Shown here: piece by piece, positions 19,154 to 28,323 of the stretch
How the letters are laid out: each line of letters begins with the position of its first letter
Position numbering within the stretch: position 1 is the first letter of the stretch
DNA from: Acidobacteriota bacterium
Lineage (GTDB): Bacteria; Acidobacteriota; Polarisedimenticolia; J045
Length of the DNA: 38,085 nt
Assembly: GCA_003695625.1 (NCBI GenBank)
Contig: RFIB01000069.1
Location: forward strand, 1-38,085
Direction: 5' to 3'
The notes under the pieces: model-generated
What the model saw: only the letters and a program-made list of their open reading frames with translations
Told to the model about the DNA's origin: nothing
The model's database searches: none
Position numbers and translations under genes: made by a program

Positions 19154-19242
19154 GACGCCGGAGCATACCAATCGCGCCCGCCCGGGCGCGCCGGTCGGCG
19201 TAGGATTCCGCGGGTCCGCGAACGGGTTCCGGGGGACGATCC

Positions 19243-20262
19243 ATGGGCACGAGGGGCGAGGGCGAGCCGGAGGGAAGGGCCGACCGGGGCCCTGCCGACG
19301 TCGTGATCGTCGTCTCCAATCCGGATCACGGGCTGCTGCTCGAGCAGGCGGTCCGGCGCGTCGCCCCACGGCTCGGCGTGGACCGGATCCGGGCCGGCGA
19401 GGCGACGCGCCCGGTCCGGTGCCGGCTCCTCGCCGTCGCGGACGAGGTGGCGCCGGACGATGTCGGCCGCCTGGTGCGTGACGGGGACGCGCCGACCGCG
19501 GGCAGGCTCGTCCTGCTGACGACCGGCGCGCCGCGCTGGCCGGACGACGCCCGCCGCCGTCTCGGCGTCGACGCCGTCCTCGATCGCTGCGATCCCGACG
19601 AGACGGCCCGCCGGCTCGCCGCGCTGGCGCGGGAGACGCCCGTCCCGCCGCCGCCGTCGTCCCCGGCGCGGAGCGACGATCTGCTCGAGCGGCTGCGCGT
19701 GCTCGTCGCCCACCAGCGTGCGCTCGTCCGGGCGCTGCGTCGCGTGACCGGTCCGCGCGCGGCGGTCTGGCTCGACGCGCTCGACGGTTCGTTGGCCCGC
19801 GGTGCCGCGCTGATCGATCGCCCCGCCGACGGATCGTCGGTGCGCGCGGCCGGAGAGCCCGCGTCCGCGGAGCCGCGCGCTCGCCCGCGCGCGCTGGTGA
19901 TCGACGACGACCGGCGGGTCGCCGAGATGATCGGCGAGATGCTCGATCTCAAGGGAATCGAGGTCGTCCACGCGCCGACCGGGCGCCGCGCGCTCGACCT
20001 GCTCGCGGCCGGCTGCGAGTACGAGATCGCGCTGCTCGACCTCGACATGCCCGGCCTCGACGGGGCGCAGACGTGGCACGAACTGCGGCGTCTCGCGCCC
20101 GGCCTGCCGGTGGTCCTCGTGACCGCATCACCGGACGATCCGCGCGTCGCGACCCTGCGGCGCGAGGGCCTGCGCGACGTGCTGGCCAAGCCGTTCGGCG
20201 TCCGGGACCTGCTCGCCGCGGTCGATCGGCTCCGTGCCCGTCGCGCCCCGCCGCCCCGCTGA
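19243..20262 (+). CDS. Response-regulator receiver-domain protein without recognisable output domain
   Basis: C-terminal receiver ALVIDDDRRVAEMIGEMLDLKGIEVVHAPTGRRALDLLA..EIALLDLDMPGLDG...PVVLVTASP...VLAKPFGVRDLLAAV. Confidence 0.88.
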   Translation: MGTRGEGEPEGRADRGPADVVIVVSNPDHGLLLEQAVRRVAPRLGVDRIRAGEATRPVRCRLLAVADEVAPDDVGRLVRDGDAPTAGRLVLLTTGAPRWPDDARRRLGVDAVLDRCDPDETARRLAALARETPVPPPPSSPARSDDLLERLRVLVAHQRALVRALRRVTGPRAAVWLDALDGSLARGAALIDRPADGSSVRAAGEPASAEPRARPRALVIDDDRRVAEMIGEMLDLKGIEVVHAPTGRRALDLLAAGCEYEIALLDLDMPGLDGAQTWHELRRLAPGLPVVLVTASPDDPRVATLRREGLRDVLAKPFGVRDLLAAVDRLRARRAPPPR

Positions 20263-20955
20263 CGCCGCCCCGCGATCCCGCCCCGGGGCGGGCGTCCGCG
20301 CCAGCGCGACGGCGAGCACCGCGGTCGCCCCCGCGGCGAGCAGGGCGCGGCGGGCCTCGTCGAGGGTGGCCCCGGTCGTCACCACGTCGTCGACGAGCAG
20401 CACCCGCCGCCCGGTGACCCGTCCGGGGCGGGCGCGGAACAGGCCGGTCATCCGCGCCATGCGCGCGCGGCGCGTGAGGCGCGTCTGCGGTCCCGTCGGG
20501 CGTCGCTTGCGCAGCGCCGTGCGGTCGAACGGAAGCCCGAGTTCGCGCGCCACCGCGCGGGCCAGCCGGCGCGCCGCGAACCGGCGCGGGGGCAGCCGCA
20601 GCGGGTCGGGGGGCACCGCGACGACCAGGTCCGCGCCGGTGTGCCGGGCCGCGCGCAGCGCCGCCGCCATCCGCCGCGCGAGCGGGCGGACGAGCGCCAG
20701 GTCACCGGCGAACTTCAGCCGGCGGTGGAGCGTGACGACCGGCCCCTCGTAGCGGAACGGCGTGCAGACCGACGGACGCCGCTCGCCCGGCGGCGGCGCG
20801 AGGCGGGCCAGCTCCGCCCAGCACCGCGGGCAGACGCCGGCGACGGCGCGGCGTCCGAGCGGACCCTCGCACAGCGCGCACGGGCCGGGAGCCAGCGCGG
20901 CGAGCAGGTCGCGCCACGGGTCGATCCAGAACGCCTTCCACCGCGCCCGCTCCAT
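20128..20955 (-). CDS. ComF-family phosphoribosyltransferase
   Basis: CALCEGPLG...CPRCWAEL zinc motif; RYEGPVVTLHRRLKFAGD; RRVLLVDDVVTTGATLDEARRAL PRPP motif. Confidence 0.92.
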   Translation of the reverse strand: MERARWKAFWIDPWRDLLAALAPGPCALCEGPLGRRAVAGVCPRCWAELARLAPPPGERRPSVCTPFRYEGPVVTLHRRLKFAGDLALVRPLARRMAAALRAARHTGADLVVAVPPDPLRLPPRRFAARRLARAVARELGLPFDRTALRKRRPTGPQTRLTRRARMARMTGLFRARPGRVTGRRVLLVDDVVTTGATLDEARRALLAAGATAVLAVALARTPAPGRDRGAASAGRRGATGTEPIDRGEQVPDAERLGQHVAQALAPQGRDARIVR

Positions 20956-21030
20956 CCTGCCGAGGATCGCCCCTGCGCGGGCGCCGCGTCCGCCCCGCGC
21001 CGGTGCCCCGTCCCGGTCGCGGGAGGCGGG

Positions 21031-21501
21031 TCAGTGCCGCCCGTACGGATGGTTCTCCGCGGCGGCAAGCGCGCGGTAGACCTGCTCGAGGACGACGACC
21101 AGCGCCAGCTCGTGGGGCAGCGTGACGCGACCGAGCGAGACGACCTCGACCGGGCCCGCGGCCTCGAGTTCCTCGCGGTCGAGCCCGTCCGGGCCGCCGA
21201 CGATCAGCGCCGCGCCCCGACCGGTCAGCCAGTCGGCGAGCCGCCGGGCGAACCGCGGCGAGTCGACGGCCGTGCCCGTCGCGTCGAACGCGACCCGCGT
21301 CGCGCGCTCCGGCACCGCGGCGAGCAGCGCGCGCGTCTCCTCGCGGCGGCGCACCGCCGCCGAGCGGGCCCGCGACGGCCGCACCGCGCGTCGCTCGAGC
21401 CGGACGTGCCGGGCGATCCGGCCCGCATAGTCGTCCTGGATCTCGCGCCACGGCCCGCGCGGCGCGCGGCCGACGGTCAGCACGATCAGCGGGCCGGGCA
21501 T
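21031..21501 (-). CDS. rlmH: 23S rRNA (pseudouridine1915-N3)-methyltransferase RlmH
   Basis: ALIVGGPDGLDREEL...LGRVTLPHELALVVVLEQVYRALAAAENHPYGRH. Confidence 0.93.
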   Translation of the reverse strand: MPGPLIVLTVGRAPRGPWREIQDDYAGRIARHVRLERRAVRPSRARSAAVRRREETRALLAAVPERATRVAFDATGTAVDSPRFARRLADWLTGRGAALIVGGPDGLDREELEAAGPVEVVSLGRVTLPHELALVVVLEQVYRALAAAENHPYGRH

Positions 21502-21507
21502 CGGCGA

Positions 21508-21876
21508 TCAGACGTCGCCGGACAGGACCGACGCCGGGTCGACGTGCGGTGCGTCGCCCCACAGGCGGTCGAGGCGGTAGTACTCGCGGCCGGCCTCGCT
21601 GAACACGTGGACCAGCACGTCGCCGTAGTCGAGCAGCACCCACTCCGCGCCGAGTTCCCCCTCGCGACGCGGACGAAGCCCGGTCCGCTCGCGGACCTCG
21701 CCCTCGACCGCCTCGGCGAGCGAGCGGACCTGGCGCTCCGAGGTTCCGTGACAGATCACGAAGAAATCGGCGAACGGGATCCGCCCGCGCAGGTCGATCA
21801 CCACCAGCTCCTCGGCCTTGCGCTCGGCAAGCACGCCGACGACCGCGGCGAGGGCCTCGAGACTCCGATCGGACAT
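21508..21876 (-). CDS. rsfS: Ribosome silencing factor RsfS
   Basis: KAEELVVIDLRGRIPFADFFVICHGTSERQVRSLAEAVE...EWVLLDYGDVLVHVFSEAGREYYRLDRLWGDAP. Confidence 0.95.
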   Translation of the reverse strand: MSDRSLEALAAVVGVLAERKAEELVVIDLRGRIPFADFFVICHGTSERQVRSLAEAVEGEVRERTGLRPRREGELGAEWVLLDYGDVLVHVFSEAGREYYRLDRLWGDAPHVDPASVLSGDV

Positions 21877-22508
21877 CAGTCCGTTTCCTCCACACCGTAG
21901 AGTCCGCGCTTGCGCACGTAGCGCAGCACCGGTCCGCACAGCCCCCGGATCGGCGTCTCGCCGCGGGCGAGCGCCTCGCGCAGCGCCGTCGCCGAGAGCG
22001 GCACCTCCTCCATCTCGAGCACGAACACCCGCCGCGGACCGCCCGCGGAGGTGTGCGCGCCCGGCGCGGCGAGGCGGGGCCGGTCCTCCCCGCGCAGCGC
22101 GAGCCGCGCGCCCGGCCGCGGGGCGATCACCAGGTGCGCCAGTTCGGTGATCCGGGCCGGCTGCTTCCAGTTCGGCAGATCGAGGTAGGAGTCGAGCCCG
22201 AGGACCAGGAACGGCTCGACCTCGGGCCGCTGCGTTGCGAGGCGCTCGAGCGTCTCGACCGTGTACGACACGCCGTCGCGGACGATCTCGCGCGGCGAGG
22301 GGACCAGCCGCGGCTCGTCGAGCACGGCCAGGGCGACCATCGCGAACCGGTCCGGGGCCGAGGCCGAGGGCGCGTGGCGGTGCGGCGGGACGCGCGTCGG
22401 GATCAGCTCGACGCGGTCGAGCCCGAGCTGGTCGCGCGCCGCCCGCGCGACGGCGAGGTGCCCGTCGTGGGGCGGGTCGAACGTGCCGCCGAACAGGCCG
22501 AGTCTCAC
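21876..22508 (-). CDS. nadD: Nicotinate-nucleotide adenylyltransferase
   Basis: RLGLFGGTFDPPHDGHLAVARAARDQLGLDRVELIPTRVPPHR; LGLDSYLDLPNWKQP; GTG start. Confidence 0.95.
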   Translation of the reverse strand: MRLGLFGGTFDPPHDGHLAVARAARDQLGLDRVELIPTRVPPHRHAPSASAPDRFAMVALAVLDEPRLVPSPREIVRDGVSYTVETLERLATQRPEVEPFLVLGLDSYLDLPNWKQPARITELAHLVIAPRPGARLALRGEDRPRLAAPGAHTSAGGPRRVFVLEMEEVPLSATALREALARGETPIRGLCGPVLRYVRKRGLYGVEETD

Positions 22509-23554
22509 GGCTGCGTCTCCGGCTGGCCCCGATTCTCCCCCGGATCGCGGTCCGCAGGGGTGCGGAACACCCGCTCCGCGAGCAGCCCGACCAGCTCGCC
22601 GAGCCCCTCGCGGGCCACTGCGGAGACCGCCGCGAACGGCACGCCGCGCTCCCGCGCCGCGGCCTCGAGCCGGGCCAGCCGCTCCGGATCGTCGAGGGCG
22701 TCGGTCTTGGTCGCGACGATCACGCGCTCGCGCGCCGCGAGGCGCGCGTCGTAGAGCGCCAGCTCGCGCTCGACCGTCTCGAGGTCGGCGACCGGATCCC
22801 GGCCCTCCTGCGACGAGACGTCGACGAGCAGCGCGAGCACCCGGCAGCGCTCGACGTGGCGCAGGAACCGGTCGCCGAGTCCGCGCCCGCGGTGCGCCCC
22901 CTCGATCAGCCCGGGAATGTCGGCCACGACGAACGAGCGGTCGTCGCCGGCGTCGACGACGCCGAGGTGCGGGACGAGCGTCGTGAACGGGTAGTCGCCG
23001 ATCTCGGGCCGCGCGGCCGAGATCGCCGAGATCAGCGTCGACTTGCCCGCGTTCGGGAAACCGACCAGCCCGACGTCGGCGAGCAGCTTGAGCACCAGGC
23101 GCACGGTCCGCGTCTCGCCGGGTTCGCCGGGCTGGGCGAAGCGCGGCGCCTGGCGCGTCGCGGTGCGGAAGTGCGCGTTGCCCTTGCCGCCGCGCCCGCC
23201 GCGCGCGACGCGGAACGTCTGCCCCTCCTCGGTCAGGTCGGCGAGCAGGTGCACGCCGTCCTCGTCGAACACCTGCGTGCCGAGCGGGACCGGGCAGACG
23301 AGGTCGTCGCCGGACCGGCCGGTGCGCTCGCTGCCCTCGCCGGGCCGCCCGTTCGCGGCGACCAGCCGGCGCCGGTAGCGATAGCGCAGCAGCGTGTTCT
23401 CGGCGGCGGTGGCGCGGAAGATCACGTCGCCGCCGCGTCCGCCGTCCCCGCCGGACGGCCCGCCGCGCGGGACGTACTTCTCCCGGCGGAAGGCGACGCA
23501 GCCGGCGCCGCCCCTGCCTCCGGCGACCGTCACGGTGACTTCGTCGAGGAACAC
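22505..23554 (-). CDS. obgE: GTPase Obg/CgtA
   Basis: FLDEVTVTVAGGRGGAGCVAFRREKYVPRGGPSGGDGGRGGDV; GFPNAGKSTLISAIS; ADIPGLIEGA; GTG start. Confidence 0.97.
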   Translation of the reverse strand: MFLDEVTVTVAGGRGGAGCVAFRREKYVPRGGPSGGDGGRGGDVIFRATAAENTLLRYRYRRRLVAANGRPGEGSERTGRSGDDLVCPVPLGTQVFDEDGVHLLADLTEEGQTFRVARGGRGGKGNAHFRTATRQAPRFAQPGEPGETRTVRLVLKLLADVGLVGFPNAGKSTLISAISAARPEIGDYPFTTLVPHLGVVDAGDDRSFVVADIPGLIEGAHRGRGLGDRFLRHVERCRVLALLVDVSSQEGRDPVADLETVERELALYDARLAARERVIVATKTDALDDPERLARLEAAARERGVPFAAVSAVAREGLGELVGLLAERVFRTPADRDPGENRGQPETQP

Positions 23555-23586
23555 GGGTCGATCACCCCCTGGCCGGACACACGAAC

Positions 23587-23632
23587 GCCCGGACCGCGAT
23601 GCGGGGCGCAGCGCCCCGAGGCCGGTCCGGGC
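23587..23632 (-). other. Nested inverted repeat in rpmA-obgE spacer
   Basis: GCCCGGACC (23587-23595)/GGTCCGGGC (23624-23632) enclosing GGGGCGC/GCGCCCC; no U-tract. Confidence 0.55.
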
Positions 23633-23647
23633 GGCGGGCGGAGGGGG

Positions 23648-23905
23648 TCAGGCGCGCGGCTCGATCAGCACGTAGCGGCCGAGCCGCCCACGGTCGCGGA
23701 ACTTGACCACTCCGTCGACCAGCGCGAACAGGGTGTCGTCCTTGCCCCGTCCGACGTTGGGGCCGGGCTTGATCGGGGTGCCGCGCTGGCGGACGAGGAT
23801 GCTGCCCGCCGTGACCACCTGCCCGGCGAAACGCTTGATGCCCAGCCGCTTGGACTGGCTGTCGCGGCCGTTGCGCGACGATCCACCGGCCTTCTTGTGT
23901 GCCAT
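23648..23905 (-). CDS. rpmA: 50S ribosomal protein L27
   Basis: [65 protein letters not shown]. Confidence 0.98.
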   Translation of the reverse strand: MAHKKAGGSSRNGRDSQSKRLGIKRFAGQVVTAGSILVRQRGTPIKPGPNVGRGKDDTLFALVDGVVKFRDRGRLGRYVLIEPRA

Positions 23906-23928
23906 GGCGTCCTCTTCTGCCGGTCCGG

Positions 23929-24255
23929 TCAGGCCTCGATCGACTCGATGCGGACGATCGTGTGCTCCTGCCTGTGCCCGCGCGTCCTGCGGAACGTCGT
24001 CCGGCGCCGCTTGCGGAACACGATCACCTTCGGCCCGCGCTCCTCGCGCAGGACCTTCGCCCGGACGCTGGCTCCCTCGACCGTCGGGGCGCCGATCTTC
24101 AGGTCGTCGCCGGCAACGAGCAGGACGCGGTCGAAGGTCACCTCGGCGCCGGGCTCCGCGGCGAGCCGGTCCACGGCCAGCACGTCGCCGGGGCTCACGC
24201 GGACCTGGCGTCCGCCGGCCTCGATGACCGCATACGGCGTGCCGTTCGTCGCCAC
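23929..24255 (-). CDS. rplU: 50S ribosomal protein L21
   Basis: [24 protein letters not shown]...[34 protein letters not shown] start after AGGAGG. Confidence 0.95.
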   Translation of the reverse strand: MATNGTPYAVIEAGGRQVRVSPGDVLAVDRLAAEPGAEVTFDRVLLVAGDDLKIGAPTVEGASVRAKVLREERGPKVIVFRKRRRTTFRRTRGHRQEHTIVRIESIEA

Positions 24256-24356
24256 TGCAGGATCCTCCTGGACCGGGTCTCGACCGGCCGAAGCGCGGAT
24301 TCTAGGGCGCGGCCGGAGGGTCGTCAAATCGCGGCCCGCCGGCCCGGAGGACGGGC

Positions 24357-24953
24357 TCAGCCGACCGGCACGCCGGCGCGGAGCCGGGCAAGGGTCTGCT
24401 TGACCAGGCTCTTGAGCGTCTCGAACACCCCGATCCCCTGGATCGCCACCGCCTCGAACACCGGCTCGCCCTTGAAGCGCAGCGCCTTCTCGAGCTGCTC
24501 GCGGGGCAGGGCGGTCGGCAGGTCGCGCTTGTTGAGCTGCAGCACGTAGGGGATCGTCGCCAGGTCGATGCCGTTCTGGCGCAGGTTCTCCTCGAGGTTC
24601 TTGAGCGATTCGATGTTGGCGTCGAAGCGCGCCTTCTGCGAGTCGGCGACGAAGGCGACCGCGTCGGCGCCCTTGACGATCAGCCGGCGCGAGGCGTCGT
24701 AGAAGATCTGCCCCGGCACGGTGTAGAGCTGGAACCGGATCTTGAACCCGCGGATCTGGCCGAGCGAGAGCGGCAGCAGGTCGAAGAACAGCGTGCGGTC
24801 GGTCTCCGTCGCCAGCGAGACCATCTTGCCCTTGGCGTCGGGAGCCGACTTCTCGTAGATCCACTGCAGGTTGGTCGTCTTCCCGCCGAGGCCGGGCCCG
24901 TAGTAGACGAGCTTGCAGGTCAGTTCGCGGTGCGCGTAGTTGATGAACGGCAT
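24357..24953 (-). CDS. mglA: MglA-like small Ras-family GTPase
   Basis: MPFINYAHRELTCKLVYYGPGLGGKTTNLQWIYEKS...LYTVPGQIFYDASRRLIVKGADAVAFVADSQ...LQLNKRDLP. Confidence 0.93.
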   Translation of the reverse strand: MPFINYAHRELTCKLVYYGPGLGGKTTNLQWIYEKSAPDAKGKMVSLATETDRTLFFDLLPLSLGQIRGFKIRFQLYTVPGQIFYDASRRLIVKGADAVAFVADSQKARFDANIESLKNLEENLRQNGIDLATIPYVLQLNKRDLPTALPREQLEKALRFKGEPVFEAVAIQGIGVFETLKSLVKQTLARLRAGVPVG

Positions 24954-24961
24954 CGTGTCGC

Positions 24962-25465
24962 TCAGAACCCGTCGCTGAACAGGCTGTCGATGTCCTCGTC
25001 CGTGATCTCCGCGAACGGCGACCCGGGCCCCCCGGGATCGGCCGTGCTGGCCCGCGACTTGGACAGCATGTCCTCGAACACCTGCTCCATCTCCGGCGAG
25101 ATCTGCCGGACCCGCAGCCGCACCAGTCCGAGCGACGAGCGCTCGTCGAAGGCGACCATCAGGATCCCGATCGCGCCGACCGAGGACAGGTAGATGTGGT
25201 CCGACTCGCCCTCGTGGTAGAGCGACGAGAAGCTCTGCTCGCCGATCATCCGCGCCAGGCCCTCGGTGGCGGCCACGTTGCCGGCCGCCAGCGAGGCGAG
25301 CGCCGTCTGGTCCACCTGGGCCAGCGAGCCGGCGGACGTGATCGGCTGCCCGTTGCGGTCGATCAGCGACACGAACCGGGCGTTCGCGTCCTGGAGCAGG
25401 CGTTCGGCGAGATTCGAGATCCGCCGATGCTCTTCCTCGTGCAGTACGAGATCGCTCACACTCAT
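24962..25465 (-). CDS. mglB: Roadblock/LC7 domain protein (MglB-like GAP)
   Basis: DANARFVSLIDRNGQPITSAGSLAQVDQTALASLAAGNVAATEGLARMIGE; directly upstream of mglA. Confidence 0.88.
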   Translation of the reverse strand: MSVSDLVLHEEEHRRISNLAERLLQDANARFVSLIDRNGQPITSAGSLAQVDQTALASLAAGNVAATEGLARMIGEQSFSSLYHEGESDHIYLSSVGAIGILMVAFDERSSLGLVRLRVRQISPEMEQVFEDMLSKSRASTADPGGPGSPFAEITDEDIDSLFSDGF

Positions 25466-25615
25466 CCGGCTCGGGACCTCCGCCGCCCGGAGCGCGTCAG
25501 GCGCGGCCGTCGCGAATCTAAGGCCCCGGGGGGCTCCGGGGCAAACCACCCCGAAACCGGCCGCCGGAGGCCGGCGTCGGGCGGCGGTGGCCGGAGCGGC
25601 GCGAAACGGTCCGGC

Positions 25616-26227
25616 TCAGTCCTCGTCGAGCACCCCGCGCCGGGCGGCGAGGGCGCGGGACAGGGTCGCCTCGTCGACGTACTCGAGGTCGCCGCCGACC
25701 GGAATGCCGGTGGCCGGCCGGGTGACCCGGACGGGTCGGTCGCGGAGCTGGCGGGCGATGTAGAGCGCCGTGGCCTCGCCCTCGACCGTCGGGTTGGTGG
25801 CGAGGATCACCTCCTCGACACCGCCCGCGGCGACCCGCTCGAGCAGCCCGTCGATGCGCAGGTCGTCGGGACCGACCGAGCGCAGCGGCGAGATCGCGCC
25901 GCCGAGCACGTGGTACACGCCACGGAACGCTCCCGAGCGTTCGATCGCGGCGACGTTCTCGGGCTGCTCGACGACGCAGATCACCGACTCGTCGCGACGC
26001 GGGTCGGAGCAGATCGCGCACAGCTCGCCGGCGGCCAGGTTGCCGCAGCGGGTGCATGTCTGCAGCTCGCGCGGCAGCGCCTCGATCGCGCGGGCGAGCC
26101 CCGCAAGCTCGTCGGGCTTCTCGCGGGCGAGATGAAACGCGAGGCGCTGGGCCGAGCGCCGGCCGATGCCAGGCAGGCGGACGAGCCGGGCGACGAGCGC
26201 CTCGATCGGTTCGGGCAGCGGACGCAC
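25616..26227 (-). CDS. recR: Recombination protein RecR
   Basis: LVRLPGIGRRSAQRLAFHLA; CTRCGNLAAGELCAICSDPRRDESVICVVEQPENVAAIERSGAFRGVYHVLGGAISPL; GTG start. Confidence 0.97.
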   Translation of the reverse strand: MRPLPEPIEALVARLVRLPGIGRRSAQRLAFHLAREKPDELAGLARAIEALPRELQTCTRCGNLAAGELCAICSDPRRDESVICVVEQPENVAAIERSGAFRGVYHVLGGAISPLRSVGPDDLRIDGLLERVAAGGVEEVILATNPTVEGEATALYIARQLRDRPVRVTRPATGIPVGGDLEYVDEATLSRALAARRGVLDED

Positions 26228-26234
26228 CGTCGGC

Positions 26235-26549
26235 TCAGAAGCCGATGCCCGGCGGCAGGCCCATCGCTCCCGCCAGGTCGGCCATCTTCTTCTGGACCTC
26301 GTCGTCGACGCGGCCCTGCGCGTCACGGACCGCGGCGAGCACCAGGTCGGCGACCATCTCGGCGCCGGCGTCCGCGAGCACGTCGCTCTCGATCTCCAGC
26401 GCGAGCAGGTTCTTCTGGCCGTCGACCGTGGCGCGGACCGCCCCGCCGCCGGCGCTCGCCTCGATGCGCAGGGCGGCGATCTCCTCCTGCATCTTCGCCT
26501 GCATCTTCTGCGCCTTCTGGAGCATCTTGCTCATCTTCGCGGGGTTCAC
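26235..26549 (-). CDS. YbaB/EbfC family nucleoid-associated protein
   Basis: KMLQKAQKMQAKMQEEIAALRIEASAGGGAVRATVDGQKNLLALEIE; between recR and dnaX; GTG start. Confidence 0.95.
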   Translation of the reverse strand: MNPAKMSKMLQKAQKMQAKMQEEIAALRIEASAGGGAVRATVDGQKNLLALEIESDVLADAGAEMVADLVLAAVRDAQGRVDDEVQKKMADLAGAMGLPPGIGF

Positions 26550-28255
26550 GGGGCGTCTCCTCTGCCCGGTTCCGGGCGGGACTGCGGAGGCGCGGCGGGC
26601 GGCGGGGCGTCCGCGGGGGACGCGTCGTCCCGTTCGGCGAGGGGCTCGCCGCCGACCATCGCGGCTCCGAAGCGGTCGAAGATCATGCGCACCACCGGAT
26701 CGCGGCGCGCGCGGTCCATCACCTGCTGGTTCGACATGCGGGGGGCGGCCGCAGGCGGCTCGCCGTCGGCCAGCCCGTCGATCCGCACGCCGCCCAGCTC
26801 GCGTCCCGTGGCCTCGCGTACCGCCTCGGCGAGCACCTCGCGTGCCGCGGCGCTGCCGAGCCGCGCGATCCACGCCGGGCGGGTGCGCCCGTTCGGCGGT
26901 TCGACCCGCAGGTGCAGCACGCCGGCGTCGTCGAGGGCGATCCCGGCCAGCCGCCGCAGGTATCCCGCCAGCGGCGGCCGGATGCGCGCGACCGCCGCGA
27001 TCAGCGCCGCCGCCAGGTCGGCGTCGCCGTGCGGCCCGGGAGCCGGCGCGGCATCGCGCTCCGCGGGCGGTGCGGGCCGGGGGCGCGGCGCGGCGCGGGT
27101 CGCGGCCGGCGGATCGCTCCGGCCCGGGGCGGCGCCGCCCGGCGCAGGCGGGTCGCCCGCGAGCGCCGCCGCGACCTCGGCCAGGTCGCGCAGGCCGCCC
27201 ATCGCGGCGAGGCGCACCGTCGCCAGGTCGACCAGCGCACGCGACGGGCCGGGCTGGCGCAGGCGGGCGTCGGTCTCGTCGAGCACGCGGCCGGCGAACG
27301 CGAGCTGCTCGATGCGGAACGCCCGCGCGCGGGCCCCGTCGGCGGTCTCGCCGGCGGGATCGGTCAGGCGGGCGACGGCCAGGTCGCGCACGCGCCGCAG
27401 GGCATCGGCGACGAAGGCGTGCAGGTCCTGCCCCTGCGCGGCCAGCTCCTCGACGACCGCGAGCGCGGCCTTGCCGTCCGCCTGCGCCAGCGCGTCGAGG
27501 TAGCGGTCGACCGCCTCGGCGGGGATCATCCCCAGCGCCTCGCGGACCAGCGGCTCGTCGATCGCGCCGTCGGCCAGCGCGCGCACCTGGTCGAGCGCCG
27601 ACAGGCCGTCGCGGACCGAGCCGTCCGCCGCCCGCACCAGCAGGTCGAGCGCGCCGGACGAGATCTCGATCCCCTCGCTCGCGGCGACCTTCCCGAGGTG
27701 CGCGCGCAGCTCGGCGGGGGCCGGGCTGCGGAACGCGAAGTGGAGCGCCCGCGACTCGATCGTCGGCGGGATCTTGTGCGGCTCGGTCGTGCAGAACACG
27801 AACACGCACCACGCCGGCGGTTCCTCGAGGATCTTGAGCAGGCCGTTCCACGCCGCGGTCGAGAGCTGGTGCGCCTCGTCGAGGATGAACACCCGGTGCC
27901 GGCCGCCGGCGGGCGGGTACGTCGCCGCCTCGCGCAGCTCGCGGATGTCGTCGATGCCGGTGTGGGTCGCGGCGTCGAGCTCGATCACGTCGAGACTGCG
28001 TCCCTCGGCGATCTCGCGGCACGGCGGGCACGCGTCGCAGCAGTCCTCGGCGGGGCCGCGCTCGCAGTTGAGCGCCTTGGCCAGGATGCGCGCGATCGTC
28101 GTCTTCCCGATCCCGCGGGTGCCCGAGAAGATGTACGCCGAGGCCAGTTCGCCGCGGGCAACGGCGGCGCCGAGGGCGCGCACCGCCGCGCGCTGGCCGA
28201 GCACGTCGGCGAAGCGCTGCGGGCGATGGGCGCGGGCGAGCGGCAGGCGGCTCAC
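26546..28255 (-). CDS. dnaX: DNA polymerase III subunit gamma/tau
   Basis: LARAHRPQRFADVLGQRAAVRALGAAV; YIFSGTRGIGKTTIARILAKALNC; CDACPPCREI; VFILDEAHQLSTAAWNGLLKILEEPPAWCVFVFCTTEPHKIPPTIESR. Confidence 0.96.
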   Translation of the reverse strand: MSRLPLARAHRPQRFADVLGQRAAVRALGAAVARGELASAYIFSGTRGIGKTTIARILAKALNCERGPAEDCCDACPPCREIAEGRSLDVIELDAATHTGIDDIRELREAATYPPAGGRHRVFILDEAHQLSTAAWNGLLKILEEPPAWCVFVFCTTEPHKIPPTIESRALHFAFRSPAPAELRAHLGKVAASEGIEISSGALDLLVRAADGSVRDGLSALDQVRALADGAIDEPLVREALGMIPAEAVDRYLDALAQADGKAALAVVEELAAQGQDLHAFVADALRRVRDLAVARLTDPAGETADGARARAFRIEQLAFAGRVLDETDARLRQPGPSRALVDLATVRLAAMGGLRDLAEVAAALAGDPPAPGGAAPGRSDPPAATRAAPRPRPAPPAERDAAPAPGPHGDADLAAALIAAVARIRPPLAGYLRRLAGIALDDAGVLHLRVEPPNGRTRPAWIARLGSAAAREVLAEAVREATGRELGGVRIDGLADGEPPAAAPRMSNQQVMDRARRDPVVRMIFDRFGAAMVGGEPLAERDDASPADAPPPAAPPQSRPEPGRGDAP

Positions 28256-28323
28256 GGGCTCCTCGGCCGGCACGGCCCTGCGGGGCCGCGGGCGGGGCGG
28301 CGCCGTCGCCGCCCCGATCTGGT

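Noticed and set aside
15347-19306. 1319-aa plus-strand ORF
   Set aside because: Antisense to the cytochrome, lgt and TauE genes; low-complexity R/A/E/P composition, shadow frame.
23929-24864. 311-aa ORF as an extended L21
   Set aside because: The N-terminal part is antisense/alternate frame over mglA; the GTG at 24255 with AGGAGG RBS gives a normal-length L21.
26546-28255. Programmed frameshift in dnaX producing gamma subunit
   Set aside because: No A/T-rich slippery heptamer (such as AAAAAAG) seen in the G/C-rich gene; single continuous frame.
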